From Marinobacter profundi (GTDB lineage: Bacteria; Pseudomonadota; Gammaproteobacteria; Pseudomonadales; Oleiphilaceae), in assembly GCF_002744715.1 (NCBI RefSeq), contig NZ_KZ319367.1, positions 241,785 through 305,784 on the forward strand: a stretch of 64,000 nucleotides of DNA. The letters are read 5' to 3'. Positions within the stretch are counted from its first letter, which is position 1; every line of letters begins with the position of its first letter. Of this stretch, positions 15,887-30,656 are shown piece after piece. The position numbers and the translations under genes were made by a program. A model generated the notes under the pieces. The model was not told the origin of the DNA. It worked only from the letters and a program-made list of their open reading frames with translations, and did no database searches.

Positions 15887-16936
15887 ATGGGCCGTGTCCG
15901 CCTGCTGGCGGGTTTGCTGGTCGTACTGATGACAAGCGGCTGCAATCCGTTTTCCGAAGCCGGCTCAATGATGGATGAGTACGTGAAGCGTGTTGGTCGC
16001 GTGCTTGAGGTTGAGCCGGTCCTTTCTGATGTCCCTCCCGGGGTGGTCATGCCGTCCCGGCGGGATCGCCTGCTCGAGCTGCCCGAACTTGATATGGGTA
16101 TGCTGGATTTTCTCTCGCTCTACGGATGTGAACTGCAGTATGTGGTGGGGGAGAAGAACTCGGTGATGGGGCGGGTAATGCAGCCGCTGAACCGTCTGCG
16201 GTACGAACTGCGCTTTATCGATGCCGCCAATGCCTGCTTGCCGACCATCGAGAGTGAGGCGTTGCAGGACAGCCTTCGTATCGCGGCCGAGCATAAACGG
16301 GCCTCCCTTCGCCTTGCGGTGTGGAATGCCACCTGGGGCGTGGAGGAAGTCGAGAGTTTGCTGACCCTGTCCAAAGGACCTTTGCCGGTTGCGCTTTCCG
16401 CGGATGCAGTGACTGACCTGACTATCGATATCGAGCGATTGAACGAGGCCGTGACAAAGCTGCTGGCAGGGGATCTGGACCATTCGTTGGCGGATTTGGG
16501 CGGTGTGCACCAGCGCTGGCAGGCAGAGTACCTGGCCGGGCAGGCCATCAACAGTGCGTTGCTGCTGACAACCCGGCTGCGGGATGCCAGCGCGCTGATC
16601 CGACAGCGCCTGGACGGTCGCCCGCTGTGTTTGCGAGGTAAGCCCAATAATCAGTCTGACATTGTTCGTAACATGTTTTTCAGCGTCTTCATCGAACGAA
16701 TACAGCCCTACATGGCGGACGTGCGACGGGTAAGGGAGGCGGTGGTGGTGCCGCTGAACCGGTTGGCAAAGCAGCAGGCACCGGTGATGCCGGATGCCTT
16801 TGCCGACTGGTATCGGCGGATGCTGGCGCTGGATGATCCGGACAGTGTCTGGATGCAGCTCGATCACGCCATGCAGGTGCACATCGAGAGCTGGCAGCTG
16901 TTACTGGAGCAGTGTGGTATGCGTCCGGCCGCCTGA
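15887..16936 (+). CDS. DUF3080 family predicted lipoprotein
   Basis: 349-residue protein of the DUF3080 family, function unknown. The signal peptide ends in LMTSGC, a lipobox, so the mature protein is lipidated at about C19. The rest is largely helical with scattered Arg and Leu and no enzyme motif that I can identify; conserved-looking pieces are LSLYGCELQYVVGEKNSVMG and NRLRYELRF. The start ATG is preceded by GGGAG. It follows mtnC by 49 bases and may be read from the same transcript, but there is no functional link to methionine salvage that I can see. It converges on the DUF2069 gene with 28 bases between stops. Confidence 0.8.
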   Translation: MGRVRLLAGLLVVLMTSGCNPFSEAGSMMDEYVKRVGRVLEVEPVLSDVPPGVVMPSRRDRLLELPELDMGMLDFLSLYGCELQYVVGEKNSVMGRVMQPLNRLRYELRFIDAANACLPTIESEALQDSLRIAAEHKRASLRLAVWNATWGVEEVESLLTLSKGPLPVALSADAVTDLTIDIERLNEAVTKLLAGDLDHSLADLGGVHQRWQAEYLAGQAINSALLLTTRLRDASALIRQRLDGRPLCLRGKPNNQSDIVRNMFFSVFIERIQPYMADVRRVREAVVVPLNRLAKQQAPVMPDAFADWYRRMLALDDPDSVWMQLDHAMQVHIESWQLLLEQCGMRPAA

Positions 16937-16964
16937 CTTGGCCAGGACGCCGGACGCCGCAAGG

Positions 16965-17333
16965 TCATTGCGGGTGGGAAGCCACCGGGCGATTCACCTT
17001 CAGATGAATCATCGCGACGGTGAACAGCAGGAAGGACAGGATGGTCAGGATCACCGGCGCCGCGGCGCCCTCGCTCAGCCAGGCTGACACCACGTAACGG
17101 GTAAAATAGAAAATCACCACAAAACTCAGCCAGATATAACCGCGGTTGTTACCGCGGAAGACCGGGACAGCAAAGGCCAGCAGCGGCAGCAGCTTGATGC
17201 CCAGCATCAACGGTACCGACACGCCTTCAATCTGTACCGGATAGAAGGTGGTAATTGTCAGGGTGGCCAGTAGCGCCAGGTAAAGAGCAATGGTCAGGTT
17301 CGCGGTAATGCGGGCCTTGGGGTTGCGAAGCAT
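16965..17333 (-). CDS. DUF2069 family inner-membrane protein
   Basis: 122-residue membrane protein with four predicted transmembrane helices (about 12-32, 40-60, 66-86 and 92-112), matching DUF2069. Its function is unknown. It is the last gene of a minus-strand run arsC-wrbA-DUF2069 and starts 15 bases after the wrbA stop, so it is co-transcribed. The same neighbours occur together in other gammaproteobacteria, to my knowledge. Confidence 0.8.
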   Translation of the reverse strand: MLRNPKARITANLTIALYLALLATLTITTFYPVQIEGVSVPLMLGIKLLPLLAFAVPVFRGNNRGYIWLSFVVIFYFTRYVVSAWLSEGAAAPVILTILSFLLFTVAMIHLKVNRPVASHPQ

Positions 17334-17348
17334 GGGGTTGTCCTGCGG

Positions 17349-18345
<997 letters not shown>

Positions 18346-18437
18346 GGTTCTCTGTCGTTCCTGAGGCAGTTCCAGTTATCGAATCAGGGGTCCGCGCCGA
18401 TCCGTTACCGGGCGCTAGTCTAACAGGAGGTCAGGTT

Positions 18438-18908
18438 GTGCAGTACCCTGCAAGTTCCCCGGCAAAGCGATTGTCACGGTTCCGGCTGGTGCCGGTGCTG
18501 GCTACCCTGTTGCTGGCCGGTTGCGATCAGGTAGCTTTCCAGAAAGCGGACAGTTCCACCCTTGAATGGGAGAGTCTGCGCGGTGAATGGGTGTTGGTGA
18601 ATTACTGGGCGGAATGGTGCAAACCCTGCCTGGAGGAAATTCCCGAGCTCAACGCGCTTGACGGGCATCCGCAGGTGACGGTTCTGGGGGTCAACTTCGA
18701 CGGCATCCAGGGCGTTGACCTGGTTGCGCTGGGTGAGCGAATGGGAATCGGGTTCCCGATGCTGGCGGAAGATCCTGGTCCGGAATTCGGCTGGAAGTTG
18801 CCCGTTGCCTTGCCGGCCACGTTTGTTGTTGATCCCGACGGTAATCTGCTGGAGGCCCGGTTCGGTCCGCAGACCGAAGACGATCTGAAAGAACTGATGG
18901 GCCTGTAG
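18438..18908 (+). CDS. TlpA-like thioredoxin-fold lipoprotein
   Basis: Predicted periplasm-facing thioredoxin-family protein of 156 residues. GTG at 18438 is chosen because AGGAGG lies 7 bases upstream and the resulting N-terminus is a lipoprotein signal ending in LLLAGC. An open frame running further upstream overlaps arsC on the other strand and is not needed. The redox motif is [11 protein letters not shown] (C-x2-C), and the conserved cis-proline region is [12 protein letters not shown]. Likely roles are reduction of periplasmic cysteines or cytochrome c maturation, but no ccm genes are close. dnaE follows 56 bases downstream. Confidence 0.85.
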   Translation: MQYPASSPAKRLSRFRLVPVLATLLLAGCDQVAFQKADSSTLEWESLRGEWVLVNYWAEWCKPCLEEIPELNALDGHPQVTVLGVNFDGIQGVDLVALGERMGIGFPMLAEDPGPEFGWKLPVALPATFVVDPDGNLLEARFGPQTEDDLKELMGL

Positions 18909-18964
18909 GGCCCACCCGTAATTGCATACTGCTCACTCTTCAAAAGCTGGATTCTTGCGACGTT

Positions 18965-21900
18965 ATGGCTCAGACCTTTGTACACCTGCGCGTACATTCC
19001 GAATACTCCATGGTAGACGGCCTGGTGCGTGTCAAACCGCTGATCAGCCGGGTTGCCGAGCTGGGCATGCCGGCGGTGGGCCTTACCGAACAGTCCAACA
19101 TGTGTTCCCTGGTGCGTTTCTACAAGGCTGCGCTGGGCGCGGGTGTGAAACCCATCATAGGAGCGGATCTCTGGCTCGATAACCCGGACGAGCCGGAAAA
19201 CCCCTTTCGCCTGACCCTGCTGGCCCGCAACAATGAGGGCTATCTCAACCTCACCGAGATCATTTCGCTCGGATACACCGAAGGCCAGCGCTTCGGCAAG
19301 CCCATTGTGCAGCGCAGTTGGCTCGAAGACCGTCCGGCCGGGCTGATCGCCCTGTCCGGAGGCAAAATGGGGGATGTCGGCAAGGCGTTGCTGGCCGGCA
19401 AGCCCGAGCTGGCGCAGGAGCGGGCGCGCTACTGGATGGCGCTGTACCCCGAGTCCTACTACCTGGAGCTGCAACGTACCGGTCGGGCCGGAGACGAAGA
19501 CTGCCTGCATCTGAGCGTGGCACTGGCGGACGAGTTGCAGTGTCCGGTGGTTGCCACCAACGATGTTCACTTCCTGACCGCCGATGACTTCGAGGCCCAT
19601 GAAGCCCGGGTCTGCATCGGCGAGAGCCGGACCCTGGACGATCCCCGCCGCGACCGCCGGTTCAGCGACCAGCAGTATCTGCGCAGCGCCGATGAAATGA
19701 TCGAGCTGTTTGCCGATATTCCCGAGGCGGTGCAGAACACCGTGGAAATTGCCCGCCGCTGTTCAGTCAAGGTTCGGATGGGCGAATACTTCCTGCCCAA
19801 CTACCCGGTGCCTGACGGCATGACCATGGATGAATACTTCCGCAAGGTGTCGGAAGAAGGCCTTGAGGAGCGGCTGGCAAAAACCCTGAGCAAGGATGAT
19901 CCGGAGTACGACGTCAAGCGGGAAGCCTATTACAAGCGCCTCAACTTCGAACTGGACATCATCATCCAGATGGGGTTCCCGGGCTACTTCCTGATCGTTA
20001 TGGACTTTATCAAGTGGGCCAAGAACAACGGTGTGCCGGTCGGCCCCGGCCGGGGTTCCGGTGCCGGCTCCCTGGTGGCCTATGCCCAGCTGATCACCGA
20101 CCTCGATCCGCTCGAATACGACCTGCTGTTCGAACGGTTCCTCAACCCGGAGCGGGTTTCCATGCCCGACTTCGACGTCGACTTCTGTATGGAAGGCCGC
20201 GATCGGGTAATCGCCTATGTCGCCGAAAAGTACGGTCGCGAGGCGGTCTCCCAGATCATTACCTTTGGTACGATGGCGGCCAAGGCGGTGGTGCGGGACG
20301 TGGCCCGGGTACAGGGCAAGTCCTATGGCCTGGCGGACAAGCTGTCCAAGATGATTCCCTTTGAAGTCGGGATGACCCTGTCAAAGGCCATCGAGCAGGA
20401 GCCCACGCTCAAGGAGTTCCTCGAGCAGGATGAAGAGGCCCAGGAAATCTGGGAAATGGCGCTCAAGCTTGAGGGTGTTTGCCGTAATGCCGGCAAGCAC
20501 GCGGGGGGCGTGGTTATTGCGCCCACCAAGATCACCGATTTTTCACCGCTGTACTGTGATGATGAAGGCGGCAGCCTGGTTACCCAGTTCGACAAGGGCG
20601 ACGTGGAAGATGCCGGGCTGGTGAAGTTCGACTTCCTCGGGCTGCGAACCCTGACCATCATTGACTGGGCCCTGAAGATGATCAATCCGCGCCGTGAAAA
20701 GCGCGGTTTGCCACCCCTCGACATCAACGAGATTCCGCTGGACGACATTCCGTCGTTCGACATGCTCAAGAAAGCCGAGACTACCGCGGTATTCCAGCTG
20801 GAATCCCGCGGCATGAAAGACCTCATCCGCCGCCTGCAGCCGGACTCGCTGGAAGACATGATCGCCCTGGTGGCGCTGTTCCGACCCGGCCCCCTGCAGT
20901 CCGGCATGGTGGATGACTTCATTGACCGGAAGCACGGACGCCAGCCGCTGTCCTACCCGCACCCGGATTATCAGTACGAAGGCCTGAAGCCGGTTCTGGA
21001 ACCCACCTACGGGGTCATCCTGTACCAGGAGCAGGTCATGCAGATCGCCCAGGTGATGGCCGGCTATACCCTCGGTGGCGCCGACATGCTGCGGCGGGCC
21101 ATGGGTAAGAAGAAGCCCGAGGAGATGGCCAAACAGAAGCAGATCTTCCTGGACGGCTGCGCGAATAATGGCATCGACAAGACCCTCGCGGAGAACATCT
21201 TCGACCTGGTCGAGAAGTTTGCCGGCTACGGCTTCAACAAGTCGCACTCGGCGGCCTACGCCCTGGTGTCCTACCAGACGCTGTGGCTGAAGGCCCATTA
21301 CCCTGCGGAGTTCATGGCGGCGGTACTTACTGCCGATATGCAGAACACCGACAAGGTGGTGACGCTGGTGGAAGAGTGTCGCAACATGAAGCTGGACCTG
21401 GTGCTGCCGGACGTCAGTACCTCGGAATACACCTTCACGGTGAACGACGACGGCCAGATTGTGTATGGTCTCGGCGCCATCAAGGGGCTGGGCGAGGGGC
21501 CGATCCAGAGTATTGTGGAGCGGCGCCGGGAAGCCGGGCCCTACAAGGACATTTTCGACTTCTGCCGCCGGGTAGATCTGAAAAAGGTTAACAAACGGGC
21601 CATGGAGGCGGTCATCCGCGCCGGTGCCATGGACAAGCTTGGCCCGGGCCGGGCGCAGCTCATGGCCAGTATCGACAAGGCCGTGCAGCAGGCCGGCCAG
21701 CAGTCCCGCAACGAGTCGGTAGGCATGGTCGACATGTTTGGTGACATGCTGGAAGCGGGTGAGGATGGCGATGCCTACGCGGACGTGGCGCACCTTCGCG
21801 AGTGGCCGGAGAAAGAACGCCTGAAGGGCGAGAAGGATACCCTGGGGTTGTATCTGACCGGCCATCCGTTCGACGAGTACGAGCGGGAGGTTCGGCGTTT

Positions 21901-22447
21901 TGTCCGCTCGTCCATCGCAGACCTCAAGCCGAACAAGTCACCCCAGCGGGTGGCGGGCCTGGTCGTTGCCCAGCGCACCATGAAAACCCGTACCGGTTCC
22001 ACCATGTGTTTTATCACCCTCGATGATCGCAGTGCCCGGATCGAGGCGACCCTGTTTTCCGAGGCCTTTTTCGAGAACCGGGAGCTGCTGCAGGGTGACC
22101 AGGTCATTGTGCTGGAGGGCGTGGTCAGCCACGACGATTACTCGGGACAGATGAAAATGCGGGTCAGCTCGGTGATGGACGTGGCAACCGCGCGCCAGCA
22201 GTTCAGTCGCGGGCTGAAGCTGAGTCTGCACTCCGACCAGTTGCAGAATGGCCTGCTGGACAAGCTGGATTCGACCTTGCGGCCGTTCCGTTGCGAGGGT
22301 AGCCCGGTGTGGATTGAATACAGCAGTGGCAAGGCCAGCACCCGAATCGAGCTGGGTGAGAGCTGGCGGGTGCAGCCGAATGACGACCTGCTGGTGGAGT
22401 TGCGTTATCTGGTAGGGGAGCGTGGCGTCGAACTGGTCTATGATTAA
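18965..22447 (+). CDS. dnaE: DNA polymerase III alpha subunit
   Basis: Replicative polymerase catalytic subunit, 1160 residues, the usual DnaE1 length. An N-terminal PHP domain ([15 protein letters not shown]) is followed by the palm with the catalytic aspartates in [14 protein letters not shown], fingers, tandem HhH, and an OB fold near 990-1070. The internal clamp-binding pentapeptide, QADMF in Escherichia coli, reads MVDMF here at residues 921-925, so the key glutamine is missing. The start ATG has no obvious ribosome binding site. It heads the conserved run dnaE-accA-tilS-pyrG. Confidence 0.97.
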   Translation: MAQTFVHLRVHSEYSMVDGLVRVKPLISRVAELGMPAVGLTEQSNMCSLVRFYKAALGAGVKPIIGADLWLDNPDEPENPFRLTLLARNNEGYLNLTEIISLGYTEGQRFGKPIVQRSWLEDRPAGLIALSGGKMGDVGKALLAGKPELAQERARYWMALYPESYYLELQRTGRAGDEDCLHLSVALADELQCPVVATNDVHFLTADDFEAHEARVCIGESRTLDDPRRDRRFSDQQYLRSADEMIELFADIPEAVQNTVEIARRCSVKVRMGEYFLPNYPVPDGMTMDEYFRKVSEEGLEERLAKTLSKDDPEYDVKREAYYKRLNFELDIIIQMGFPGYFLIVMDFIKWAKNNGVPVGPGRGSGAGSLVAYAQLITDLDPLEYDLLFERFLNPERVSMPDFDVDFCMEGRDRVIAYVAEKYGREAVSQIITFGTMAAKAVVRDVARVQGKSYGLADKLSKMIPFEVGMTLSKAIEQEPTLKEFLEQDEEAQEIWEMALKLEGVCRNAGKHAGGVVIAPTKITDFSPLYCDDEGGSLVTQFDKGDVEDAGLVKFDFLGLRTLTIIDWALKMINPRREKRGLPPLDINEIPLDDIPSFDMLKKAETTAVFQLESRGMKDLIRRLQPDSLEDMIALVALFRPGPLQSGMVDDFIDRKHGRQPLSYPHPDYQYEGLKPVLEPTYGVILYQEQVMQIAQVMAGYTLGGADMLRRAMGKKKPEEMAKQKQIFLDGCANNGIDKTLAENIFDLVEKFAGYGFNKSHSAAYALVSYQTLWLKAHYPAEFMAAVLTADMQNTDKVVTLVEECRNMKLDLVLPDVSTSEYTFTVNDDGQIVYGLGAIKGLGEGPIQSIVERRREAGPYKDIFDFCRRVDLKKVNKRAMEAVIRAGAMDKLGPGRAQLMASIDKAVQQAGQQSRNESVGMVDMFGDMLEAGEDGDAYADVAHLREWPEKERLKGEKDTLGLYLTGHPFDEYEREVRRFVRSSIADLKPNKSPQRVAGLVVAQRTMKTRTGSTMCFITLDDRSARIEATLFSEAFFENRELLQGDQVIVLEGVVSHDDYSGQMKMRVSSVMDVATARQQFSRGLKLSLHSDQLQNGLLDKLDSTLRPFRCEGSPVWIEYSSGKASTRIELGESWRVQPNDDLLVELRYLVGERGVELVYD

Positions 22448-22474
22448 ATATCGCGATTATTACAGTTTTGTCAG

Positions 22475-22502
22475 AAAGCGGACTCATACCAATGTCCGCT
22501 TT
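22475..22502 (+). terminator. Possible terminator after dnaE
   Basis: A perfect 9-bp inverted repeat, AAAGCGGAC (22475-22483) and GTCCGCTTT (22494-22502), with a 10-base loop, begins 28 bases after the dnaE stop. The T-rich part is inside the stem and only a short tail follows, so termination may be partial. Confidence 0.5.
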
Positions 22503-22609
22503 AGCCCCTGACCGGGCGCTGCTATCTTTAGGCAACTTAACGGTTTTAACCCCAAATTCTGGTTTGGTGAGGCCGAGTCCCTCGCTCAGCAAGCAAATGA
22601 CGGAACATC

Positions 22610-23563
22610 ATGAACCCTAATTACCTGGATTTCGAACAGCCGATTGCCGACCTTGAAGCCAAGATTGAAGAGCTTCGGATGGTGGGTAACGACACCGATA
22701 TCAACATCACCGACGAAATCAACCGGCTGAAAAGCAAAAGCGTCAACCTGACGGAAAGCATTTTCTCCGACCTGAAACCGTGGGATGTCGCCCGCCTGGC
22801 CCGTCATCCGCGTCGCCCCTATACCCTCGATTATATCGAGATGATCTTTGACGATTTCGATGAGTTGCACGGTGATCGCCGTTATGCCGACGACCTGTCC
22901 ATTGTCGGTGGTACCGCGCGCCTCGATGGCAAGCCGGTGATGGTCATCGGTCACCAGAAGGGCCGCGAAGTGCGGGACAAGGTCAAGCGCAATTTCGGCA
23001 TGCCGCGTCCGGAGGGCTACCGCAAGGCCCTGCGTCTGATGGAGATGGCCGAGCGTTTCAAGATGCCGATCCTGACCTTTATTGATACGCCAGGTGCCTA
23101 CCCGGGCATCGGTGCCGAAGAGCGTGGCCAGAGTGAGGCAATCGCCTTCAATCTTGCGGTCATGTCGCGTCTGAAAACGCCGATCATTTCTACGGTGATC
23201 GGTGAGGGTGGTTCCGGTGGTGCCCTGGCCATTGGTGTCTGCGATCAGCTCAATATGCTGCAGTATTCCACCTATGCGGTTATCTCTCCCGAAGGCTGTG
23301 CTTCCATTCTGTGGAAGAGTGCCGAGTATGCGTCCGTCGCCGCTGAGGCCATGGGCGTGACCGCCGATCGCCTGAAAGAGCTGGGTGTTGCTGACAATGT
23401 GATTCCCGAGCCGCTGGGGGGCGCCCACCGCAATCCGGAGAAGATGGCCGAGTCGCTGCACACACTTCTCGCCAAAGGTGTCGCAGACCTCAGTCGTTTG
23501 CCGATGGATGAGCTGATTTCCCGTCGTTACGAGCGGCTGACCCGCTATGATGCGGGGCGGTGA
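22610..23563 (+). CDS. accA: Acetyl-CoA carboxylase carboxyltransferase subunit alpha
   Basis: Alpha subunit of the carboxyltransferase half of acetyl-CoA carboxylase, 317 residues, which makes malonyl-CoA for fatty acid synthesis with AccD. Family features are the N-terminal [53 protein letters not shown] and [13 protein letters not shown]. The stop overlaps the tilS start by 17 bases. The start codon lies 163 bases after dnaE. Confidence 0.97.
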   Translation: MNPNYLDFEQPIADLEAKIEELRMVGNDTDINITDEINRLKSKSVNLTESIFSDLKPWDVARLARHPRRPYTLDYIEMIFDDFDELHGDRRYADDLSIVGGTARLDGKPVMVIGHQKGREVRDKVKRNFGMPRPEGYRKALRLMEMAERFKMPILTFIDTPGAYPGIGAEERGQSEAIAFNLAVMSRLKTPIISTVIGEGGSGGALAIGVCDQLNMLQYSTYAVISPEGCASILWKSAEYASVAAEAMGVTADRLKELGVADNVIPEPLGGAHRNPEKMAESLHTLLAKGVADLSRLPMDELISRRYERLTRYDAGR

Positions 23564-24881
23564 CACCCGCCCGAAAGAGTTCTCCTGGCCGGCGGACCTG
23601 ACTGCCCCCCTGGCAGCAGTGCCCGCCGCTTCCCGTTACTGGGTGGCCCTCAGTGGCGGGCTCGATTCCGTACTTCTGCTCCATGTCGCGTCCACCCTGC
23701 CGCAATTACGGCAAGGTGGGCTCACCGCGCTGCACGTCAATCACCAGTTACAGCCCAACGCCGCTACCTGTGAAACCTTCTGTCGTGATCTGTGCGCCGA
23801 CCTCGGCGTGCCGCTGCGCGTAGAGCGGGTGACCGTCACCCGGGACCGCGGAGGGCTTGAGGAAGCCGCCCGCCAGGCGCGCTACCAGGCATTTGCCCGC
23901 GGCCTGGAGGCCGGGAATGTGCTGCTGATGGCCCACCACGCCGATGACCAGGCCGAGACCGTGTTTTTTCGTCTGCTCCGTGGTTCCGGGGTGCTGGGCC
24001 TCGGGGGGATCCCGGCTGCCCGGTCACTGGCGCAGGGCAGGGTATTTCGGCCGTGGCTGGGGCTGACCCGGGAACGGTTGCGGGAGGTTGCACGGGCCGC
24101 CGGGATGACGTGGGTGGAAGATCCCAGCAACATTGATGAACGCCATGACCGCAATTTCCTGCGCCACACCATTCTGCCGTTGCTGAAAACCCGCTGGCCG
24201 TACCTGGAGAGGCGATTGGCGAGTACGGCACAGGCCTGTCGGGAGGCCGATGCGCTGGCGCAGAGTCTTGCCCTGATCCATTATCAACAGACCGATGATG
24301 GTGAGGGTAACCTGATGCTGGCCGGGCTGGCCCGGCTGGCCCCGGTTGAGCGGAAGAACCTGCTGGGCTGGTGGATCCGGAGTCACGATTACCCGGTGCC
24401 CGGGCTGGCGGACTGGGACCAGGTGATCGACGAATTGCTGTGCGCTGCGGATGATGGTGCCCCCGAGCTTCGGGGGGCGGGGTTTGCTGTGCGGCGGTTT
24501 CGCGGAGCGTTGTATCTGGTGGCTGATCCGCTGCCAGTACCGGCCGGGGAGGAGAGACTGGTTCCGGGTGCTGGGCTGGCGTGGGGTGGCTGGCGCCTCC
24601 GGCTGGAACCGGCGGTGGAGAATCCTCCGGCGGCCCCGGACATCCGGGTGAGCGTGCGCAGTGGTGGTGAGCGTATCCGGACAAGTCCGGATGGTGTCGC
24701 GCGGCCACTCAAGAAATGGCTGCAGGAACAACAGGTCCCGCCCTGGGAGCGGGAAATTTTGCCGTTGTTTTTAAAAGGAAAAGAGCTTGTGGGTGCGGGC
24801 CACCTGTGGACCTCTCCGGCATTCAGCGGAGCGGCGCCGGAGAGCGGCTGGCGGATTGTTCAGGAGCGGGATTGTGATTGA
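23547..24881 (+). CDS. tilS: tRNA(Ile)-lysidine synthetase
   Basis: N-type ATP pyrophosphatase, 444 residues, that converts the wobble C of the AUA-reading tRNA(Ile) to lysidine. The PP-loop is [11 protein letters not shown] near the N-terminus. [19 protein letters not shown] and [17 protein letters not shown] are family signatures, and the C-terminal TilS domains contain VRSGGERI and PPWERE. Two adjacent in-frame ATGs (23547, 23550) are possible starts, both inside the end of accA, so translation is coupled. Confidence 0.95.
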   Translation: MMRGGDTRPKEFSWPADLTAPLAAVPAASRYWVALSGGLDSVLLLHVASTLPQLRQGGLTALHVNHQLQPNAATCETFCRDLCADLGVPLRVERVTVTRDRGGLEEAARQARYQAFARGLEAGNVLLMAHHADDQAETVFFRLLRGSGVLGLGGIPAARSLAQGRVFRPWLGLTRERLREVARAAGMTWVEDPSNIDERHDRNFLRHTILPLLKTRWPYLERRLASTAQACREADALAQSLALIHYQQTDDGEGNLMLAGLARLAPVERKNLLGWWIRSHDYPVPGLADWDQVIDELLCAADDGAPELRGAGFAVRRFRGALYLVADPLPVPAGEERLVPGAGLAWGGWRLRLEPAVENPPAAPDIRVSVRSGGERIRTSPDGVARPLKKWLQEQQVPPWEREILPLFLKGKELVGAGHLWTSPAFSGAAPESGWRIVQERDCD

Positions 24882-24921
24882 GTAGAGGCGGGGATTCTGG
24901 TAGTCTGGCGTCCCATCTTGA

Positions 24922-26595
<1,674 letters not shown>

Positions 26596-26609
26596 CAGCT
26601 CGACCACAG

Positions 26610-26639
26610 CGCCGGTAGGGGAGACCCTGTCGGCGTTTT
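26610..26639 (+). terminator. Rho-independent terminator or attenuator between pyrG and kdsA
   Basis: CGCCG-GT-AGGG (26610-26620) pairs with CCCT-GT-CGGCG (26625-26635) around a GAGA tetraloop; the central GT/GT pairs as wobbles. TTTT follows. It begins 15 bases after the pyrG stop. The short T-run suggests partial readthrough into kdsA. Confidence 0.75.
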
Positions 26640-26676
26640 GATTTACCGGCGGCACGCCGGAATCAGACAGGAATAA

Positions 26677-27528
<852 letters not shown>

Positions 27529-27581
27529 GCCGGGCGTCGAAACGGCTAATCCCTTATTTACCCTGAATAACTGAACACTGA

Positions 27582-28898
<1,317 letters not shown>

Positions 28899-28901
28899 TC
28901 G

Positions 28902-28922
28902 CAGCCCGGCTTTTCCGGGCTG
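28902..28922 (+). terminator. Hairpin directly after eno
   Basis: CAGCCCGG (28902-28909) and CCGGGCTG (28915-28922) form an 8-bp stem with a CTTTT loop four bases after the eno stop. No T-run follows; it may protect the 3' end or act together with the terminator 10 bases further on. Confidence 0.5.
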
Positions 28923-28931
28923 AAGGATCGG

Positions 28932-28977
28932 GGCCATCATGCAGGGGGAGTGAATTTCCTTTCATGATGGCCTTTTT
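28932..28977 (+). terminator. Rho-independent terminator after eno
   Basis: GGCCATCATG (28932-28941) is the exact inverted complement of CATGATGGCC (28963-28972), with a 21-base loop, and TTTTT follows. This separates the eno transcript from ftsB-ispD. Confidence 0.85.
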
Positions 28978-29062
28978 GCATAAAGAGTTAGAGGAAAATG
29001 TTGTTAAAGTGCTCTAACATGTAATCGGGTTGGGTAACTTTTGTGCGAATACAGGTTCCGGG

Positions 29063-29335
29063 ATGAAACTGCTCTGGTCTTTCATGGTCGTGATGATTCT
29101 GCTCCTCCAGGTGCGCTTGTGGGTGGGGGAAGGCAGCTTTGCCCAGGTCTGGAGCCTGAACGAAGCCATCAGTGATCAGCGGGCGGAGAATGCCGAACTC
29201 GCAGCGCGAAACGAGCTACTGTATGCGGAGGTTCGCAATCTGCGCAGTGAGCAGGGTGCCATCGAGGAACGTGCTCGGATGAACCTGGGGCTGATTCGCC
29301 AGAACGAAACGTTTTTCCTCGTTGTTGAAAACTGA
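29063..29335 (+). CDS. ftsB: Cell division protein FtsB
   Basis: 90-residue bitopic divisome protein that forms the FtsQLB complex. From ATG 29063, the N-terminus MKLLWSFMVVMILLLQVRLW is the single membrane helix. A heptad-like coiled coil follows (about 27-65) and then a short periplasmic C-terminus (GLIRQNETFFLVV), the FtsQ-binding part in relatives. The position between eno and ispD is the standard one. An upstream in-frame start at 29030 would add 11 residues without a signal and is less likely. Confidence 0.93.
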   Translation: MKLLWSFMVVMILLLQVRLWVGEGSFAQVWSLNEAISDQRAENAELAARNELLYAEVRNLRSEQGAIEERARMNLGLIRQNETFFLVVEN

Positions 29336-29370
29336 GGTCAGCAGTCCCGTCAACTCTCGATAGCCACCTG

Positions 29371-29450
29371 ATGACCAGCCCATGACCAGCCCATGAGCAC
29401 CCCATGACCGTCCCTCATGACTCTCTGTGATGACTCTCTTTGATGAATAG
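29371..29450 (+). repeat. Tandem ATGA repeats forming chained mini-ORFs before ispD
   Basis: Four 11-base units beginning ATGA (29371, 29382, 29393, 29404) are followed by two 13-base units (29417, 29430), which run exactly into the ispD ATG at 29443. Each unit's ATG opens a tiny reading frame. Units 1-3 each encode four codons and stop at a TGA that overlaps the next unit's ATG. Unit 4 stops at 29428-29430, overlapping the ATG of unit 6. Unit 5 stops at 29441-29443, overlapping the ispD ATG. Unit 6 stops at 29448-29450 inside ispD. No ribosome binding site precedes ispD itself. Confidence 0.75.
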
Positions 29451-30177
29451 GTCCCGATACTGGCTGGTAGTTCCGGCTGCAGGCATCGGCCAGCGTATGC
29501 AGGCTGACTGCCCCAAGCAATATCTGCGGCTTGACGGCCGTTACATTCTTGATATCACCCTTTCGCGTCTGCTTCAGCATCCATGCTTCAGTGGTTGCAT
29601 GGTGGCTCTGCACCCGGAGGACAGCTGGTGGCCCGGGACCCTGGCCAGCACCAATCCCCGAATCCATACCTGCACCGGCGGTCGTGAGCGGGCCGATTCG
29701 GTCCTGGCCGCACTGGCTGCGCTGGCAACCCGGGCGGCCCCGGATGACTGGGTACTGGTGCATGATGTTGCCCGCCCCTGTCTTCACCCGGGGGACCTGG
29801 ACCGACTCATTACCCGTTTGTCGGGGCATGCGGTCGGGGGTCTGCTGGCGGCTCCGGTAACTGATACCCTGAAGCGGACCCGGCCGGGCAGCCTTGAGGT
29901 CGAGGCCACCGTGGATCGCAGCTCCTTGTGGCGGGCGTTGACGCCGCAGATGTTCCGTTATCAAATCCTGGCGGAGGCGCTGGTGAAAGCACTTGATGCG
30001 GGTGTTGCGGTAACCGACGAAGCCTCCGCTGTTGAGCATGCCGGACTGATCCCGGAGCTGGTTGAAGGCCGGTCGGACAACCTTAAAATTACCTTACCTG
30101 CGGACCTCGCACTGGCCGGATTCATCCTCGGCCAGATCGGCGGCGGTCCATCGGTCCCCAACAGTGAGAATCAGTGA
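29443..30177 (+). CDS. ispD: 2-C-methyl-D-erythritol 4-phosphate cytidylyltransferase
   Basis: MEP-pathway enzyme coupling CTP to methylerythritol phosphate, 244 residues from ATG 29443. Nucleotide-binding motifs are [11 protein letters not shown] and CPKQYL; also VHDVARPCL, and [11 protein letters not shown] near the C-terminus. A TTG at 29440 is in frame but unnecessary. No ribosome binding site is visible; the start is instead preceded by a chain of overlapping mini-ORFs. The stop overlaps the ispF start by one base (TGATG). Confidence 0.95.
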   Translation: MNRSRYWLVVPAAGIGQRMQADCPKQYLRLDGRYILDITLSRLLQHPCFSGCMVALHPEDSWWPGTLASTNPRIHTCTGGRERADSVLAALAALATRAAPDDWVLVHDVARPCLHPGDLDRLITRLSGHAVGGLLAAPVTDTLKRTRPGSLEVEATVDRSSLWRALTPQMFRYQILAEALVKALDAGVAVTDEASAVEHAGLIPELVEGRSDNLKITLPADLALAGFILGQIGGGPSVPNSENQ

Positions 30178-30656
30178 TGAGAATCGGCCAGGGTTTTGAT
30201 GTTCATGCATTTTGTCCCGGCGACCATGTGGTCCTCGGCGGCGTCCGCATTCCGTTCAGCAAGGGTTTGCTGGCCCACTCCGACGGCGATGTGCTGCTTC
30301 ATGCCCTTGCGGATGCTCTCCTGGGCGCGGCAGCGCTCGGCGATATCGGTCACCTGTTTCCGGATACCAGTGACCAGTGGGCCGGCGCCGACAGTCGTGA
30401 CCTGCTGCGCGAGGTGGTTGCCAGAGTTACCGCGGAAGGCTTTGCGGTGGTAAACATAGACGCCACCATCATTGCCCAGGCCCCCAGGATGGCGCCCCAC
30501 ATTACGGCGATGCGGCTGAACATTGCCGAGGATCTTGGCATTTCGGCAGGCCGGGTCAGTGTCAAGGCGACTACCACCGAGAAGCTCGGGTTTACTGGCC
30601 GTGGCGAAGGTATTGCCTGCCAGGCAATCTGCCTGCTGGAGTCCCTCGAACCATGA
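30177..30656 (+). CDS. ispF: 2-C-methyl-D-erythritol 2,4-cyclodiphosphate synthase
   Basis: Zinc-dependent trimeric MEP-pathway enzyme, 159 residues. The metal-binding DxH motif is in [27 protein letters not shown] and [16 protein letters not shown] are signatures. ATG 30177 overlaps the ispD stop and the ispF stop overlaps truD (ATGA), so ispD-ispF-truD are translated together. Confidence 0.97.
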   Translation: MRIGQGFDVHAFCPGDHVVLGGVRIPFSKGLLAHSDGDVLLHALADALLGAAALGDIGHLFPDTSDQWAGADSRDLLREVVARVTAEGFAVVNIDATIIAQAPRMAPHITAMRLNIAEDLGISAGRVSVKATTTEKLGFTGRGEGIACQAICLLESLEP

